A DNA stretch of 64,000 nucleotides from Acorus gramineus (Eukaryota; Streptophyta; Magnoliopsida; Acorales; Acoraceae): the NCBI GenBank assembly GCA_030737835.1, contig CM060847.1:6600484-6664483 (forward strand). Reading direction: 5' to 3'. The position numbers were made by a program, and so were the translations under genes. Of this stretch, positions 1-13,240 are shown piece by piece (the first letter of the stretch is position 1; each line of letters starts with the position of its first letter). The notes below the pieces were generated by a model. The model searched no databases. It was not told where the DNA came from and was given only the letters and a program-made list of their open reading frames with translations.

Positions 1-477
1 AAAATCAGGACAAATTAGATTAAGGGGTAAACAAAATAGAGTGATGTGCAATGTGATCAAGTCACCTACTTGAATTCAAGAAGCTCATCACATCAAAAAG
101 AAACCTCAGTAAACCAAAGGCTTTACGAAACATAGAGCTCAATTTTAGACAAAAAGTAAGGTTAATGCAGAGCATAATTAATTTTTACAATTCCTTCAAA
201 TCATTACTTGCCTATGAATGACAAGCGTTTAACAGAAAGTGGGAACAACACTCTCTTCAGGAAAAAAAAGCTGTATCAAACTTACCTATTATGATATAGA
301 GAGATAAATATGATCATGTGTCAAGCAGGGGATTAGCCCTATTAAATTCTAGAGGATGGTATTGCTGGCATAAAAAACAATTTTTTTATTATGTAACCAA
401 TCTTGGAAAATAAATGTGTACCAAAAGAAAAGAGCTTAAACATAGTTGGAATAGCAAAAAGTTGAAACGAGACTTAC
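1..477 (-). other. Probable TTLL12 intron
   Basis: Downstream of the donor at 477/476 (AG|GTAAGT-like on the minus strand) I see AT-rich sequence and no exon matching the expected start of the ligase domain. It is most likely intron 9 of the TTLL12-like gene, continuing past the window edge. Confidence 0.5.
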
Positions 478-3400
478 TGAGAACAAACTCTGGACGTGTC
501 AAAAACTCTTCTACATGAGGTATGTCTGTATACACACGCAAGGCACGCCCATCACTTGGAAGGATACTTTGGGTAATAGGTACAGTAGCATCAGGAAGGC
601 TAAAACTTCTTGAATGCAGTTTCTCGTAGTGCATTTTGTACTCCTATTGATAAAGACTCATACAACATCAAGACAAAACTATGTGCAACAATACGACAAG
701 AATAAATGATATTAATTACCATGATAAAATAGTTTTGAGGTGTATGAAACCAAGCCGTAAGCCTAGCAGAACGTTGCTTATCTTCACCAATACCAATTAA
801 GTAATCACGGGTGCATTCATCCCCTTTGTGAACATTCTGAATTGGCCACAGGACAGAAAAGCTGAAACAGTGTGCTCAAGTTAAAAACATGCCAATAATG
901 CATAATAGATTTGCAAGAAGGCAGTATTGCAGCAAGCATGTGACTTCTTCTAAAAGAACTTGAAGACAATGCTAATTTATACTTCACACACTCAGTCCAT
1001 TATAAGGCTAGCATATTCAGAAGGATAGTAATGGGGTGACAGAAAAGCACCTTATTGCTGATTCCAACTTCCCATCTGGCATGAACAGGAAAGGAGCTAC
1101 CCTAAAGTTTGGCTCATCGCTGTGCCGCAGAGCTGACCCCAGTTCATCCATCACATACCTGGAATAATATCAACAGCATTTATTATTGTCATCTACTTAA
1201 TAGTTTAACCAATCAATGCAATCACTTGTTAACGTATTCAAGGAAAGATGCGTTTGAAAGGTTTGTTAAAAAATGCGCACGCACCCTAAAGATTTAAGTC
1301 ACAGCGCAGTGATGAGTGTCCATAAATATGCAAAACTAGTCCCATGAGATAGTGCATGCAGGTAATAAAAAGGCAACAAAAGACACCTCCTTAAACAAAA
1401 ATAGAAAATAAAAAACAAAAAGGTGAAATAAGATTTATAAAGAGTATACCATACTGAAGTTTCATCAATCTTCTCCTCATCAGCAAGTCTGTAGGTCATT
1501 AAATATAACCACATTGCATTAATGACACGATCAGCGAGAGACTCAGCAGAAGTCCATTTTGGAAGACGTGGCTGAAGTGATGAATCGATAACATGTTTCT
1601 CACATTCTAAAATCTTCAATGACCTAACACCATTCAGTAGAGAGAGACCGGGAAGAGACTCGAGAATTTTTACTGCACTATTTCCAAGAGGACCAGGGAT
1701 ATCTACCTGCATAAGATGTTGATGTTAAAAATGGATGGCATTTTCCCTAGTTACCTACAGTCATAACATACATGGAAAACCACTCTGACCAAAGAATATA
1801 CCTCGAGAGCTTTCAAAGAGGAGAACCCCCCAATGAGTTTTAGAAGATCATCCACAGAACAATGGTCCAATGGATTTCCACGGACATTAAGATATGAAAG
1901 TGAAGGCATTTTAGACGGTGAAAATGTCTGGCAAAGAATAAAAAAAAGGAGTCAAAGCCTGCTTCACCATAAAAAAGAGGCACCCATAGAATTCACCAGA
2001 ATAAATTATATAAATTTACATTAAGATATCAACACAAGGTTTTACCTTGGTAGACAGTCCATGAATGCATCTATCAGAAAGATCGAGAGTGGTAATGCCC
2101 TCCAATGAGTGGTATTCATATGGCAACAACCCTGGGTTATCTATTCCATATACACCTCCACAGAAACCCAAAGCCCACTCAGTATAATTGCTGGTAAAAC
2201 ATGAATTGCAGATTTCAAGTCTCGGAATACATTCAAGAATCACATCTGAAATGTTTCCACGATCACTGAAAATCGAGAAGGCAATTAGTTTTTCCAGACA
2301 CAGAGAGAAAGAAGACAATCAGATAACTAAAACAAATCAATTATGTCTCCTGGAAACAGCTATCACTACATAAAATAAGTGCAACCCAATAGAAACCATT
2401 TTCCAAATTCTCAATCGTTCTGACTTCTATTTTTTCCAAGGTCAATGCAAACGTAATTCCTTCTTTTCACTTTTTTTCCTAGTGGCCAAGACCAAGGTCA
2501 AACACAAGCGTCTTGGTCAAACATCCATTTTCAGATCACTGAGTCACGCATTTGAACCCCTATGCACATAATTATATGCTTCTATCACACAGAATAACTA
2601 AGTTCCGTAACATAGTGATGAGTTGGTTTTACTCCTCTGCTTCATTTCCTTTTAAAGGTTTTCTTTTCTGCAACAATTATATTCTCCTACCACTTCATAG
2701 AGGAAGGATGAGAAGATAATGGAAATATGGGATGACCATTAAAGAAGTTCCATTTACCTAACTTTTATACTAGTGGATTATACAGATTGAATGTGTTGAA
2801 GAGACAAAAAAAGTCTGAATAAAAAGAAGACTGCAAAATGAGATAGTTCTTTCAGTGATCATCTTTAAAAACATTAAATTAAACATAAGCAATCATGAGC
2901 AGAATAAGCCCATACTTAAAGCATAAACTTAGATTTTAAAAGCATGCCCACCTGCATAGAAGACACTTACCAGTTCCGCAGAACAGGATTTTCATTCAAC
3001 CAAATGGCTCTTAGATTTTTAAATTTCCTGACTTCTTGTAGAACTGTCTCTACATTCTGGAGCTTGTTCCCCCACAGATTAAGGGCAACCAGGTTCTAAT
3101 GCAAATGTGGAAAGGAAAATTATCAGTTCAGATCAAGAAGAACGAGTATTATCAAGACATCTCCCAATGTTAAGAAAAAAATTATTTCTGTCCCTCAATG
3201 TATTTCCATCTACCATGGATGTGGAGATGAGGACCTCAGTTCATTATCAATACATAGAGGACAGAGTTTTTGCATGTTCAGTGTATCATGCATAACCGAT
3301 GGACCATTTCACAATCAGACAAAGAACAAAAACATTTCAATAAAGAAGAGTACCAGACCGGAAATTTTGTGGACAAATCGAGTGAACACAGCATGGAATC

Positions 3401-4464
3401 ATCTATGTCAAGTTCATCGAGCTCCAACCAAACAGCGGCATTGCATCCCCTCTCACGAGCTTTCTGGATTTGTGTCTCCACAATTTCCACAACATTTCTC
3501 TTTGACATTTCTTCATTCTGCTCACCTTCAGTTTCCGCCTCCTCAGACAAAGAGTTGGTATCAAGATCAACACACATCAAGGCAGCCATCCTCTGTGCTA
3601 ACCCTGGAACTTCCTTCAGCTGCATTCATCCCATAATTCCAGATGACACTAAAGTTTGTTGTCAAATGACACTGGGCGCAAAAGAATTCAAAGTTCCATT
3701 AAAAAAAAATGTTACATAATATTTGGCAACCCAAACTCTGTAGAATTTACCATGGTCAATATTTTAATGCCATTGTATATGACATTCTCATAGTTCATTG
3801 GAGTTGTAAAAACAGAAATGCGATCTCCATGTCCCAATAAAGAATTGGCTTTTCCAAAAATTATGCACCATATAAACACAATTATATTAATAGATTAATC
3901 TATTCATACTAAAATCCCAAACAATATGCAAAGTCGTTAGCTTTAAAGGAAAGACGAAAAGACATGGCTTTTGTTCATATAAACCTATGAAATACTACAC
4001 ATTCAAATAATATCAACCTCCATGAGAGCTAAAACAAAACAAAGGCAACTCATTCACAAGTCCAAATAGCTTCTTAAGCTCCCAAAAAATGCTGATTTCT
4101 CTTAACAAAACAGAAACCAAATCTTAAATAACGAAAACAAAGCAGAAGAACGGATGGTTTTTCTCTTTGGAGGGTCTAGTGACTGTCCGACCTGCTTGGG
4201 AGCGGCCGAGAGCCGGAAAGTCCAGGCGTGGTCGACGAGGAAGACGTCGGACTCCTTCGGAAGGGACTCCGAGGAGAGGACGAGCCGCCTCTGCCTCCCG
4301 CCTTCACAGGGCTCGATCGAGAAGAAGTGGCCGCCATCGAACGTCTCGGAGGAGAGCTTCTCGAATAGGCGGCGGTGAAGGGACGGGGGGATTCCGGCAG
4401 ACGCGAGGAGGAAGGCGTGGGATTTGGCGAAACCCTCGAAGTCGATCGTGGCGGCGGAGGCCAT
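478..4464 (-). CDS. TTLL12: TTLL12-like tubulin-tyrosine ligase family protein, partial
   Basis: The first nine exons are visible: 4464-4192, 3619-3359, 3095-2971, 2265-2046, 1927-1802, 1706-1450, 1158-1051, 861-720 and 640-478. All join in phase with GT-AG introns and encode about 558 residues. The start is the ATG at 4464 (protein begins MASAATIDFEGF); an open frame continues upstream, but family resemblance begins here. Recognisable segments are the N-terminal KLSSETFDGG block, a KEVPGLAQRM stretch, an LRR-like part (LVALNLWGNKL, LRAIWLNENPVLRN), and a SET-like/beta region with LADRVINAMW and HSDEPNFRVAPFLFMPDG. This order matches the plant TTLL12 homologue (Arabidopsis At1g77550, about 870 aa). 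The C-terminal ligase domain, roughly 300 residues, lies beyond the left edge. TTLL12 proteins resemble tubulin-modifying ligases but are often considered catalytically atypical; that is family knowledge and is not visible here. The gene is divergent from ESF1, with 2.6 kb between the start codons. Exon 1 is GC-rich and later exons are AT-rich. Confidence 0.93.
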
Positions 4465-6023
4465 TATCGACCGACCTCTGTTAGTGAGTGCGTGCACTGT
4501 ACGCAGCGAAAGGGTTTTGGCCTTCTGGGTTTTATGCCGATGGGTTTTGATTATCGAGGTTTCTAAGAATCGCACGATTAGATATAGGGATTTTGACGTG
4601 TATAGCCCCTGTTCAATTGTAATTTTATCAAAATACACTTGTTAAAAACATGTTTGTATGTTTCAGGTGTTGTGGTTAAATTTCTCCATTTTGTCACTGT
4701 TAATAGAACATGAAAGGTCAGTTGAACATTCATTCTCATTCTCATTCTATTGAAACATTCAAGAAAATTGTATAATATTTGAAATCTTTCAATTCTATGT
4801 TCATTCATGAACATTTCAGATCAAATTTTTCTTTTTATTGAATCAAAATAAAACTTGATTCATGGAAAAGAAGAATTCTTTTTATGGGGCAGAGTTATCA
4901 AACTGGTATGAAATATGTCATTCATCTCCTTTACACAAATAAAAGGGCTTGAACCTCCCAAACATCAATAATCTCTCCAACCGCCTCCATTTCTCTTTCA
5001 TGTCGGTGAGTCTCTCCTCCTTCAATCCACCGAATAGAATATGTAAGGGTTGGGGTGGATGTTTTGAATAAAGAAAGGCATTGGAAGAAAGAAGAGGATT
5101 AGGGTTGGATGTTAAGGATCATAGAAGGTAGAAGAAAAGGGAAAATTTGTTTCTAACGAAGAGTAGTATGAACTTTTCCATGTGTAGTTAGATTTAGGAG
5201 TCATAGTTTCTCTAAAGTTCGTTGAACGGCAGATGTTCCAGATGTATGGATGCATTGACTTAAATATTTTCAAGGGATCATGTAAATGTGTTTGTTGATT
5301 ATGTATAGACTATGGAGGGGTTTAATTAAAATATCATTAACATTTTAAGTATAATTATTTACTAAATAATCAAACCAATAGCATCCAGTGGGATCCAATC
5401 CAACTAATTATTGTCAATCTCCACTAAAAAACTGATAATATTTATTTTATTATTGTTTGGATAAAATTTATAAAAAAGTTTACACATATCATATTATACA
5501 GTGGAATTTTGTGTAATTCTAGCAGGAGTGTTATTCCACGCAATCCTATAGACAATATCAATCTCATATATCTTTTTACCCCTTCCAACAAGGTATATAT
5601 GTATATACCTTGATATTTTTTTACATTTATTAAATTTGAGGTTATTTGATTCAATATACAATAATATATTTTTTATCAAAATATGGATTTCATTAGATAG
5701 TGTTTATTATTTTTTAAAAAGTAAAATATGCGAGAACTGTCCATAGACTATCTGGTAACATCTTTCATTTTAACGCATAATATCTTTTTTAAAAACTCAA
5801 TTTTCTTTTAATTGTGGTACTGAAGAGTTTTTTTTTCACACATATATATATATATGTATAATCTTAAAAGAATATCATTTTTGGTCAATTATTATTTTCA
5901 ACAATATTCTTTAAAAGATTTTAAACTGTTGTATTATTAGAAAGTTTTAAAATATATATATTATGAATAATTATCTCTCGAAAAGGCATCTACACGTAAT
6001 TTAATCTTTTTTTGGAGAGATCC
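4465..6023. other. Intergenic, TTLL12 5' flank
   Basis: This AT-rich spacer starts at the TTLL12 start codon and runs toward the hAT-like MITE. It must hold the TTLL12 promoter and leader. I found no convincing additional gene or RNA. Confidence 0.5.
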
Positions 6024-6031
6024 ATACAAAG

Positions 6032-6878
6032 TAGGCCTATCAACGGATTGGGTCTGTGCGGGGTCACGGTGGACCCGGACCCCACCGGTGGCAAGACCCG
6101 TCGAGTCCGGGTCCAACCTAAGACCCGGCGGGTATTTAAAAATGTGGATTCAGGTTCGACTTGACCCGAATATGGTTAATAAAAAAAAAATGGAGAGCTC
6201 GTGAATTTGTTTGCTTTATCATTCTATTATGAAAAATTTGTATAAAACATTAGTTTTGAGCTTTCTAAACTGGTGTCTTGACATTATATTTGAACATATT
6301 TCTGTACAATTTAAAACAATAAACACTAAAATATAATATTTAAAATAAACAAAAATCTAAACAATATAACAATGAACTAGAAGGGAGAGCTAATGATTAT
6401 TTGTATCATAAAATAAACGTTCAAAACAATAGACATTACATATTAATCTAAACAATATTCAAAACAATAAACACTAACATATTAACCTAAACAATGAACA
6501 TAAATAATGCAATAAACCAATTAATTATACAAATTTAAAAGCTAATAAACTAATAAAGCTTGTCAATCGGTGAGTTTAGTTGGTTATGAGTTATGATTTA
6601 TGGGTTTGGTTATGGACTTATGGATATAAAAATGAGTTAAAACTTATACTTGTAACTTGATAAATAAGAAATAAAATTATGGATCAACCAATACCAATAT
6701 TCTTGTAATATATGAGCATATACTAATAAAATAGTCAGGTCTCGAATTCAACGGATCAGAGCGCGGTGGATCCGGACCCGACTCATTTGTATGTTCGGTC
6801 CATCAGGTTAGGTCCAAATCAGATCTGATATATTATACGTGGAATCATGTCTCGGTCGGGTCGCCGTTGACAAGCCTA
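6032..6878. mobile_element. hAT-like MITE, copy A
   Basis: An 847-bp non-autonomous element. Left end TAGGCCTATCAACGG; right end, read inward on the other strand, TAGGCTTGTCAACGG. It is flanked by a perfect 8-bp direct repeat ATACAAAG (6024-6031 and 6879-6886), the target-duplication size of hAT transposons. Both ends carry CCCGAC/GGGTCC-rich subterminal stretches; the middle is AT-rich with repeated motifs such as AACAATAAACACTAA. There is no transposase frame. A second copy in opposite orientation is at 58391-59287. Confidence 0.88.
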
Positions 6879-7084
6879 ATACAAAGAAACATCTTAAAAA
6901 ATATTTTAACGACAATAGATTTTCTGGATATACACACAACCCCTTATTAAAAATATGGACCGAATTGTAATTCCGGGAGACGTTATATTTGGGGGTTGTT
7001 TTCCGCGAGATTTTGCCTAAAACCCTAGCCTCCTCGAAATTAAAATAAAAAAACCCTAACCCCTCTCTTCTACCCTCCGCCGCA

Positions 7085-10000
7085 ATGACGTCCGCCGCGA
7101 AGAAGGATAAGAAGAGGAAGAAGACCCACCCTCCGTCGCCGGAGGCGGAGGAGATCATCGCAACCTCCTCCGCGAAGGAGCACAAGAAGAAGCAAAAGCC
7201 GAAGAGAGAGAAGAACCCCAACCAGGAGACCCACGGCGACGACTCTGCCGCGAAATCCGATACGAAGGATAAGAAGAAGAAAAATAAGCGAACGAAGGAA
7301 GAGTCGCCGTCGCCGTCGGCGGCGGAGGAGGCGGAGGATGAGCCTAAGCCCCTCCGCCGGCGCATCACCGACCCCCGCTTCGCCTCCGCCCAGTCCGACC
7401 CCCGGTTCCAGCGCGCGCCGAGCCTCAAATCCAAGGTCTCGATCGACTCGCGGTTCAATAAGATGTTCTCCGATAAGAGGTTTTCCTCTGCCTCCTCCGC
7501 CCCCGTGGACAAGCATGGTAGGGCAAACCGTGGCCGTCGATCGGAGAATCCACTCCGTCACTACTACCGCCAACATGAAGAGGAAGGAGAAGAAGAAGAG
7601 AAGCGGAGCAAAGGTTTCGATTCAAGCGAATCAGATCCGTGGATCGATTCGGAGGGTGATGATTCTGACACTTCATCGAGCCGTTCCGACGACGAAGATG
7701 ATGTCAGTGATGGTGGAACTGATTCGGAGATCAGTGTTGATGCAGAAGAGGTGATGCGACTGTGTTCAAGTCCCAAAAGTTTGAATACTATTTGAAAAAA
7801 AGGACTGTGAGTCTGTTAGACACAGTCCCCATTATAGCTCACTTGTAGTCTCATATACCTCAGATAGCTGTCCAATGAGGTGTATATCTCATTAGGCGGG
7901 TTATATATATCTCATTGAAAAAGTTTCACATTTAAAAAAAAAAATGGGTCCAATCAATATATACTTTTATAAAAGTATATAAACCTTATTATAAGAGGTA
8001 TCTATTTAAAAAAAAATCAAAACATGTGGGGCTGTGTCTAACATTTTCCTTTGATTTTTTTTTAATATCTAATTATTGTGCTTTGTTTTGGTTTTGGTGA
8101 CAAAACAGGAGATGAAGAGGTTTTTCCTGTTACAAGAGGAAGAGAATGTGCCGACGGTGGAACAGGAGACTCACAGGCTCAGTGCCGTTCATATGGATTG
8201 GGATAATATAAAGGTGGTCTACCATGATTCTTCCCTATTCATTTTGACATGTTTTATATTTCAGTTTGGTATTGTGGTTAATATTGTCTGCAGTGGCTGT
8301 TTATATTATATTTGGTTTGTTTTATCTTTGGATAACGAATTTGTAATAACACTTGGATGATTGATAAAGAATACTTTATTGATGGAATTGTTGTATGACT
8401 TTTTGGTAGGCTGTTGATTTGTACGTGTTGCTTAATTCCTTTCTTCCTAAGGGAGGACAGATTCTGCAAGTATCTATCTACCCATCAGAGTTTGGGATTA
8501 AGCGCATGGAAGAGGAGGCTGTGCGTGGACCTGTTGGTGTGTTCGATGGCGAGGAAAATCACGGTGTGGAAGATGATGATGATAGTGAAGATGAGGTGGA
8601 CCAGAAGAAAGTTTGTCAGTATGAGCTGGACAAGCTAAGGTGATTAGCCTGAGAATACTTGAGATAATTTTTCTATTTTTGAGTAACTTTTCTATTTATC
8701 ATGGCACATGTTGAATTTGTTATTATCTCACTGGAAATTCATTTTAGTGTGAATTGAAACCTTTTTGGTAGCATCTGCGCAATTTAAAGCAGTCTTTGAA
8801 CTGATACCTTGGATTTTTTTTTATTTGTTAAAAAAAAGTAGGAACCATACCTTCATTCATATAGAAAGCAAGGGTTATAGTTTCAGATAGATCCGGAAAA
8901 AAATGAAAACAAAGAAAAAAGGCATAAGTAGTAGATAAGCAATCTGCTGAAGATTCCCCGAAAGGCCAGAAGCACCACAAGACCCAGAAAACAAAAAAAA
9001 TTCACCACTTCTAAGGCAGACAATTTAGGGTTTAGATTTTACGAGTTTCTTTTAGTTATCTTCTGTCAATTTTCATATCTCAAAATTCATGTATAGTAGC
9101 ATACTAGCATTTCGCATTGTTTCTGGCTTTCAACAAGTTTTACAAATTACATTATCTTAATAGTTAATTCTTCAAATGCTTGCCTATCTAATGGCATTTA
9201 TATCTGTTAAGGCTGTGTTCCTTGGAATTTCTATATAGTTATTGGAGTTGGGGTGCAGTTAGAATTCAATTTTTCTTTTCCATTTGTAAATCAAGGAGAG
9301 TAAAAAGGATGACCTTTGAATGGATGTTTGACTACAGATCTGGTCCGAGTATGATGCTGATTGGGGAAAAGCTTTATTAAATTCCCCATGCTTTTTATAC
9401 TACAAACCACCATAGCAACTCTCCTGTGGGATTCTATTCAGAAGTTGAAATGTGTGTATGTTTGAGCTTGATATTGGTTGGCTTCTGGTTACATGGATGT
9501 TTATGTCATATGCACAACTTCAGTATTTATGTTATTTTAAATGAAAAGTGCTAGTTCATTAATTTACTTGTTACATTGACCTCAGCTGTCCAAAGATTAG
9601 ACTTGGATCAAATCCAGTACTGTTTGCTGGGGTTGTCGCAATCTTAATTTTTTTTTCATAATCCTATGGATAAAAAACTGATATATAATGGATGGTATCA
9701 TACAAGCACTACTGTATCAGGTCCCATCAGAACCCCATATCCTAGGGACAGAAACTGACATATAATGAGTGAAATCAGAACAGCACCGTTGTTTGGTGGG
9801 AAAACAGCATTTACTATTATGGGGTACTTATGTTTCGGGAGGTAAAGATTCGGGGTCTAACAGGATTTTCCCCGTTTTGGTGTGATTTAGCTCTCTTTAT
9901 TTTAATTACCTTTTTTATTTCTTGTTTGAGATTCCTTGTCTCCTTGGTTCGGGGGCAATTTTTTTTTTAAATAATAAGATAACTCATACATTAACTTAAA

Positions 10001-13000
10001 AAAAACATTATTATATCAGATTCCATCGGAACCTCATAGTTATGCATCTTGAGGTGAGAAAAACACTAAGATGGATAACCTCATGGGATATCCTCATGTT
10101 GCTGTCCTCTCCTCCTCTCTCTCCCCCCCCCCCCCCCCCCCCCCCCCCCCCTTTCCCCCCCAACACCAACTAAAAAAGAAAATCCTTGATAAAAAAAATT
10201 GATATATGATGCTTAAATATTTTAGACCAAGGATAGTCGCTTTGGTGGGTACGTGGGGATGTGGTGCCAGTTGATCTCTCATCTATGATGCCCGTGACAG
10301 GGTTCCCCTCTTTTATGTTGTTCGGACCTTGAGTTTCGGCATTTGCCTCTCTTTATAAATGATGCCTAATTGTTAACTATTTTCATCCTTCCTTCCTTGC
10401 ATAGGTATAATATGTGTGTTGTTTTTGTTGACACATCAGTCATAATTTCGCTTCTGTTTATTTTGAAAACAGGTACTACTTTGCTGTCATTGAATGTGAC
10501 TCACCTGCTACCGCAGATCACTTGTACAATAATTGTAATGGTCATGAGGTAGAATTATCAGGGAATTTCTTGGATTTGCGGTTCATCCCTGACTCTATGG
10601 AGTTTAAGCACCGTCCTCGTGATGTTGCTAAGCAGGTACTTGACGGAGGTTGATTGGTCCAAACCTTTTCATCTCATGATTGACAAAACATGTACTAATT
10701 CTGTATAGAGTATATGCTATTCATAAATCATGATTCAACAACAAAAAAAAATAAAATAGAATGATAACATAACAATGCAATGATTAATGAAAAAAAAAAA
10801 AAGCCGTTCAAACCCTTGTCGGAATGGCTATAGGACTCAAAGTGTTGCCGTGTACCATACATGCTGCCACATGTACCTTGGGAAGCCTGACCACATATGT
10901 TGTCCGCACTGCACTTTCAAACACTGGTTAAAAACATGTCATTGACCTTTTTTTGGATAAAAGGAGCTTCCTTATTGTTTTTTTCTGCTAAATCTGAAAA
11001 TTAACTTTCCAAATTGGATTCACATTGCGAATTGAGCATTTGTATCCCACCCCCGGTTGTGTATGTCACGCCGGGGGCAGCTATTATAAAAAAGGGTTCA
11101 GATATTGTTTCATGGAATTCCTTCTCTTTATATAGCCCTACTCATCCTCCCTCTTCCCCACTCTTGTTGATTTATTCTCTTTGATCCCTTCCTCCTCACA
11201 CTGGCTAAATGAAATTTCTACCTTGAAATCTGTTCACAATTAAATTGCATCTCTCTTCATGTCCATTGATTAATTTCTAGCATCTCTGAATTGTGTTACA
11301 CGAATTAATTAATAATTTTCTTCCCCTTCTCATGTCAGGCACCATCGAACTATGAGGCTTTAAACTTCCAAACTGACGTGCTGCAACAGAGTAAAGTGAA
11401 TCTTACTTGGGATGATGACGAACCAGAGAGAAAGAAGATCCTGAGACGAAAATTTAACCCTGAGCAGGTTTATCTGTTCATTGATTATTGCATATTGGGT
11501 TGTTTCGGTTATTTATATCAAATGTCTATTACTGATTTTAATGGGTTTTCATGTGGTTTGGGATGTATATGCACTGTCTCATTGGTATCGACGTTCTAAC
11601 AATAATAATCATTGGTATCGAGATGCGTGAATTTATATTCTATTGCAGTGACCAAAATGTGTTGGGTTTGGGAAATTAAGAATCAGGAAGCTGGACACTG
11701 GATCCGTATTAAATTTACCATTAACAGTTTTACTATCTTCTATTATATATTATTAGAGAGTTGTGACACTAACTATATAGTGTTAAATTCATCTTTTCTT
11801 ACCCTTAATTTGCACTTATATCGGTTTGGTAATTGTGTAGCTATCTGAGCTGGAGTTTAAGGACTTCTTGGCTTCGGACGATGACTCCGAGGACGACAAT
11901 GAGAATGATGATCAATCCCACAAATTCAATAAAGCAGCGAAATATCAAGCTCTTATACAGTCTGGGGATGGTTCTGATGCCGAAGACAATGGTGACAAGG
12001 ATATGGAGATAACTTTTAATCCCGGCTTGGAGGATATTAGCAAGCACATTCTTGAAAAGAAGGACAAGGGCTCAGAAACAGTCTGGGAGGCATACCTAAG
12101 AAAGAAGAGGGAAAAGAAGAAAGCGAGGAAGAACGCTTCAAAGTACTCTTCGGATGATGATAGCAGTGGCGAGGATGAGGAAGTACCTGACCAACCTGAT
12201 GATTTCTTTGATGAGGAATCTTCTGGATCAGATGAGGAACAGAGCTTAAAAGCTAAAAAGAAGAAAAAATCAGAAAAGAGAAGACAGCCCCCAGAGATGG
12301 ACGGGGAACGAGAAGCGAGTCGGGCGGAACTTGAATTGTTACTTGCAGATGGGGAGGATAATGGTACCAACTTGAAGGGCTATAATTTGAAAGGTAAAAA
12401 ACATAAAGGGAAGAAGGGGAAAGAGGTCCCTGATGAGAAGAAGCTTCCATCTGTTGATTACGACGATACACGGTTTTCAGCCCTGTTCAATTCTCATCTC
12501 TTCGCTTTGGACCCCACTGATCCTCAATTTAAAAGGTATGTGATACTGGCACCTTGGATATATCATTGCATGGATTCTCAGGAAAAAAAATTGATGGATT
12601 TTGTGTATATAGTTGTTGGTGAATTGCCCTTGTATGTAAGCCTGTCAAGCGATTGAATATGGATCGGCTACCTTAACATCCGATGAGAGAGTTATAACAC
12701 TTCATGACTTCTCATCTCGTTCAAAGATCATACAAAGAGAATATAATAGGTTTTAAATTTTCAATATTATGATTAATTATGCAAGATAATTGAATTTGAA
12801 CATTATTTAATCACAAACATATATAATTTTACAATATATATTGAATTCCATTTTTGGATCGTATACGGCACTATAGATATCCAACTATCCAAGTATCGGA
12901 TAATTCTTCATTTTTCCAATACTGATTCAGAGTGGATATATATATATTTTGTTGGATAATTGACAGACTTACATGTATGTCTGGCCTTTGCAGGAGTGCT

Positions 13001-13240
13001 GCTTATTATCGACAGCTTGCGAAAAAGCAAAGTAAGGGTACCGGGGAAGAGAAGTCTGAAGAAGAGCAGAAAGTTGTGAAATCAAGAACACAAGCAGAGA
13101 ACTCATTGACTCGGGGTGCGACATTGGAGGAAGATCAGATTCTGCAGCCCTGTGGGATGTCATCAAAGAAGAAAGAGAAGCACGAGCTTTCGTTCCTGGT
13201 TCGATCAGTTAAGAACAAGATTGGCTCTTTGAAAAAATAA
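7085..13240 (+). CDS. ESF1: ESF1 homologue, pre-rRNA processing protein
   Basis: Seven exons: 7085-7750, 8109-8213, 8410-8639, 10473-10635, 11339-11467, 11841-12535 and 12994-13240. All are in phase, giving about 744 aa. The protein is a very charged nucleolar type: a Lys-rich N-terminus, then PRFASAQSDPRFQRAPS, a conserved HGRANRGRRSENPLRHYY block, and a globular RRM-like core spread over exons 2-4 (ETHRLSAVHMDWDNIKAV, SFLPKGGQILQVSIYPSEFG, YYFAVIECDSPATADHLYN). Long acidic and basic tracts follow in exon 6, and near the C-terminus a NUC153-type motif (YDDTRFSALFNSHLFALDPT). In yeast and animals ESF1 acts in early 18S rRNA processing in the small-subunit processome; the role here is inferred from homology. 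The ATG at 7085 follows a GC-rich leader and heads the only long frame. Exon 1 is strongly GC-rich compared with the rest. Intron 3 (1.8 kb) holds a long C homopolymer. Confidence 0.95.
7816..8041. mobile_element. Small inverted-repeat MITE in ESF1 intron 1
   Basis: A 226-bp element bounded by terminal inverted repeats TTAGACACAGTCCCCA (left) and TGTGGGGCTGTGTCTAA (right, reverse complement). It fills most of ESF1 intron 1. The middle has repeated TCTCATT motifs and a perfect 22-bp palindrome around 7960-7981. No clean target duplication is visible, so the superfamily is open. Confidence 0.65.
10123..10151. repeat. Poly-C homopolymer tract in ESF1 intron 3
   Basis: About 29 consecutive C residues, preceded by a CT-rich stretch. 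It is intronic. Length is unreliable in most sequencing methods. Confidence 0.95.

Noticed and set aside
7070..7576. A 168-codon antisense frame opposite ESF1 exon 1
   Set aside because: It is low-complexity Arg/Leu-rich translation of the GC-rich strand opposite a well-supported exon.
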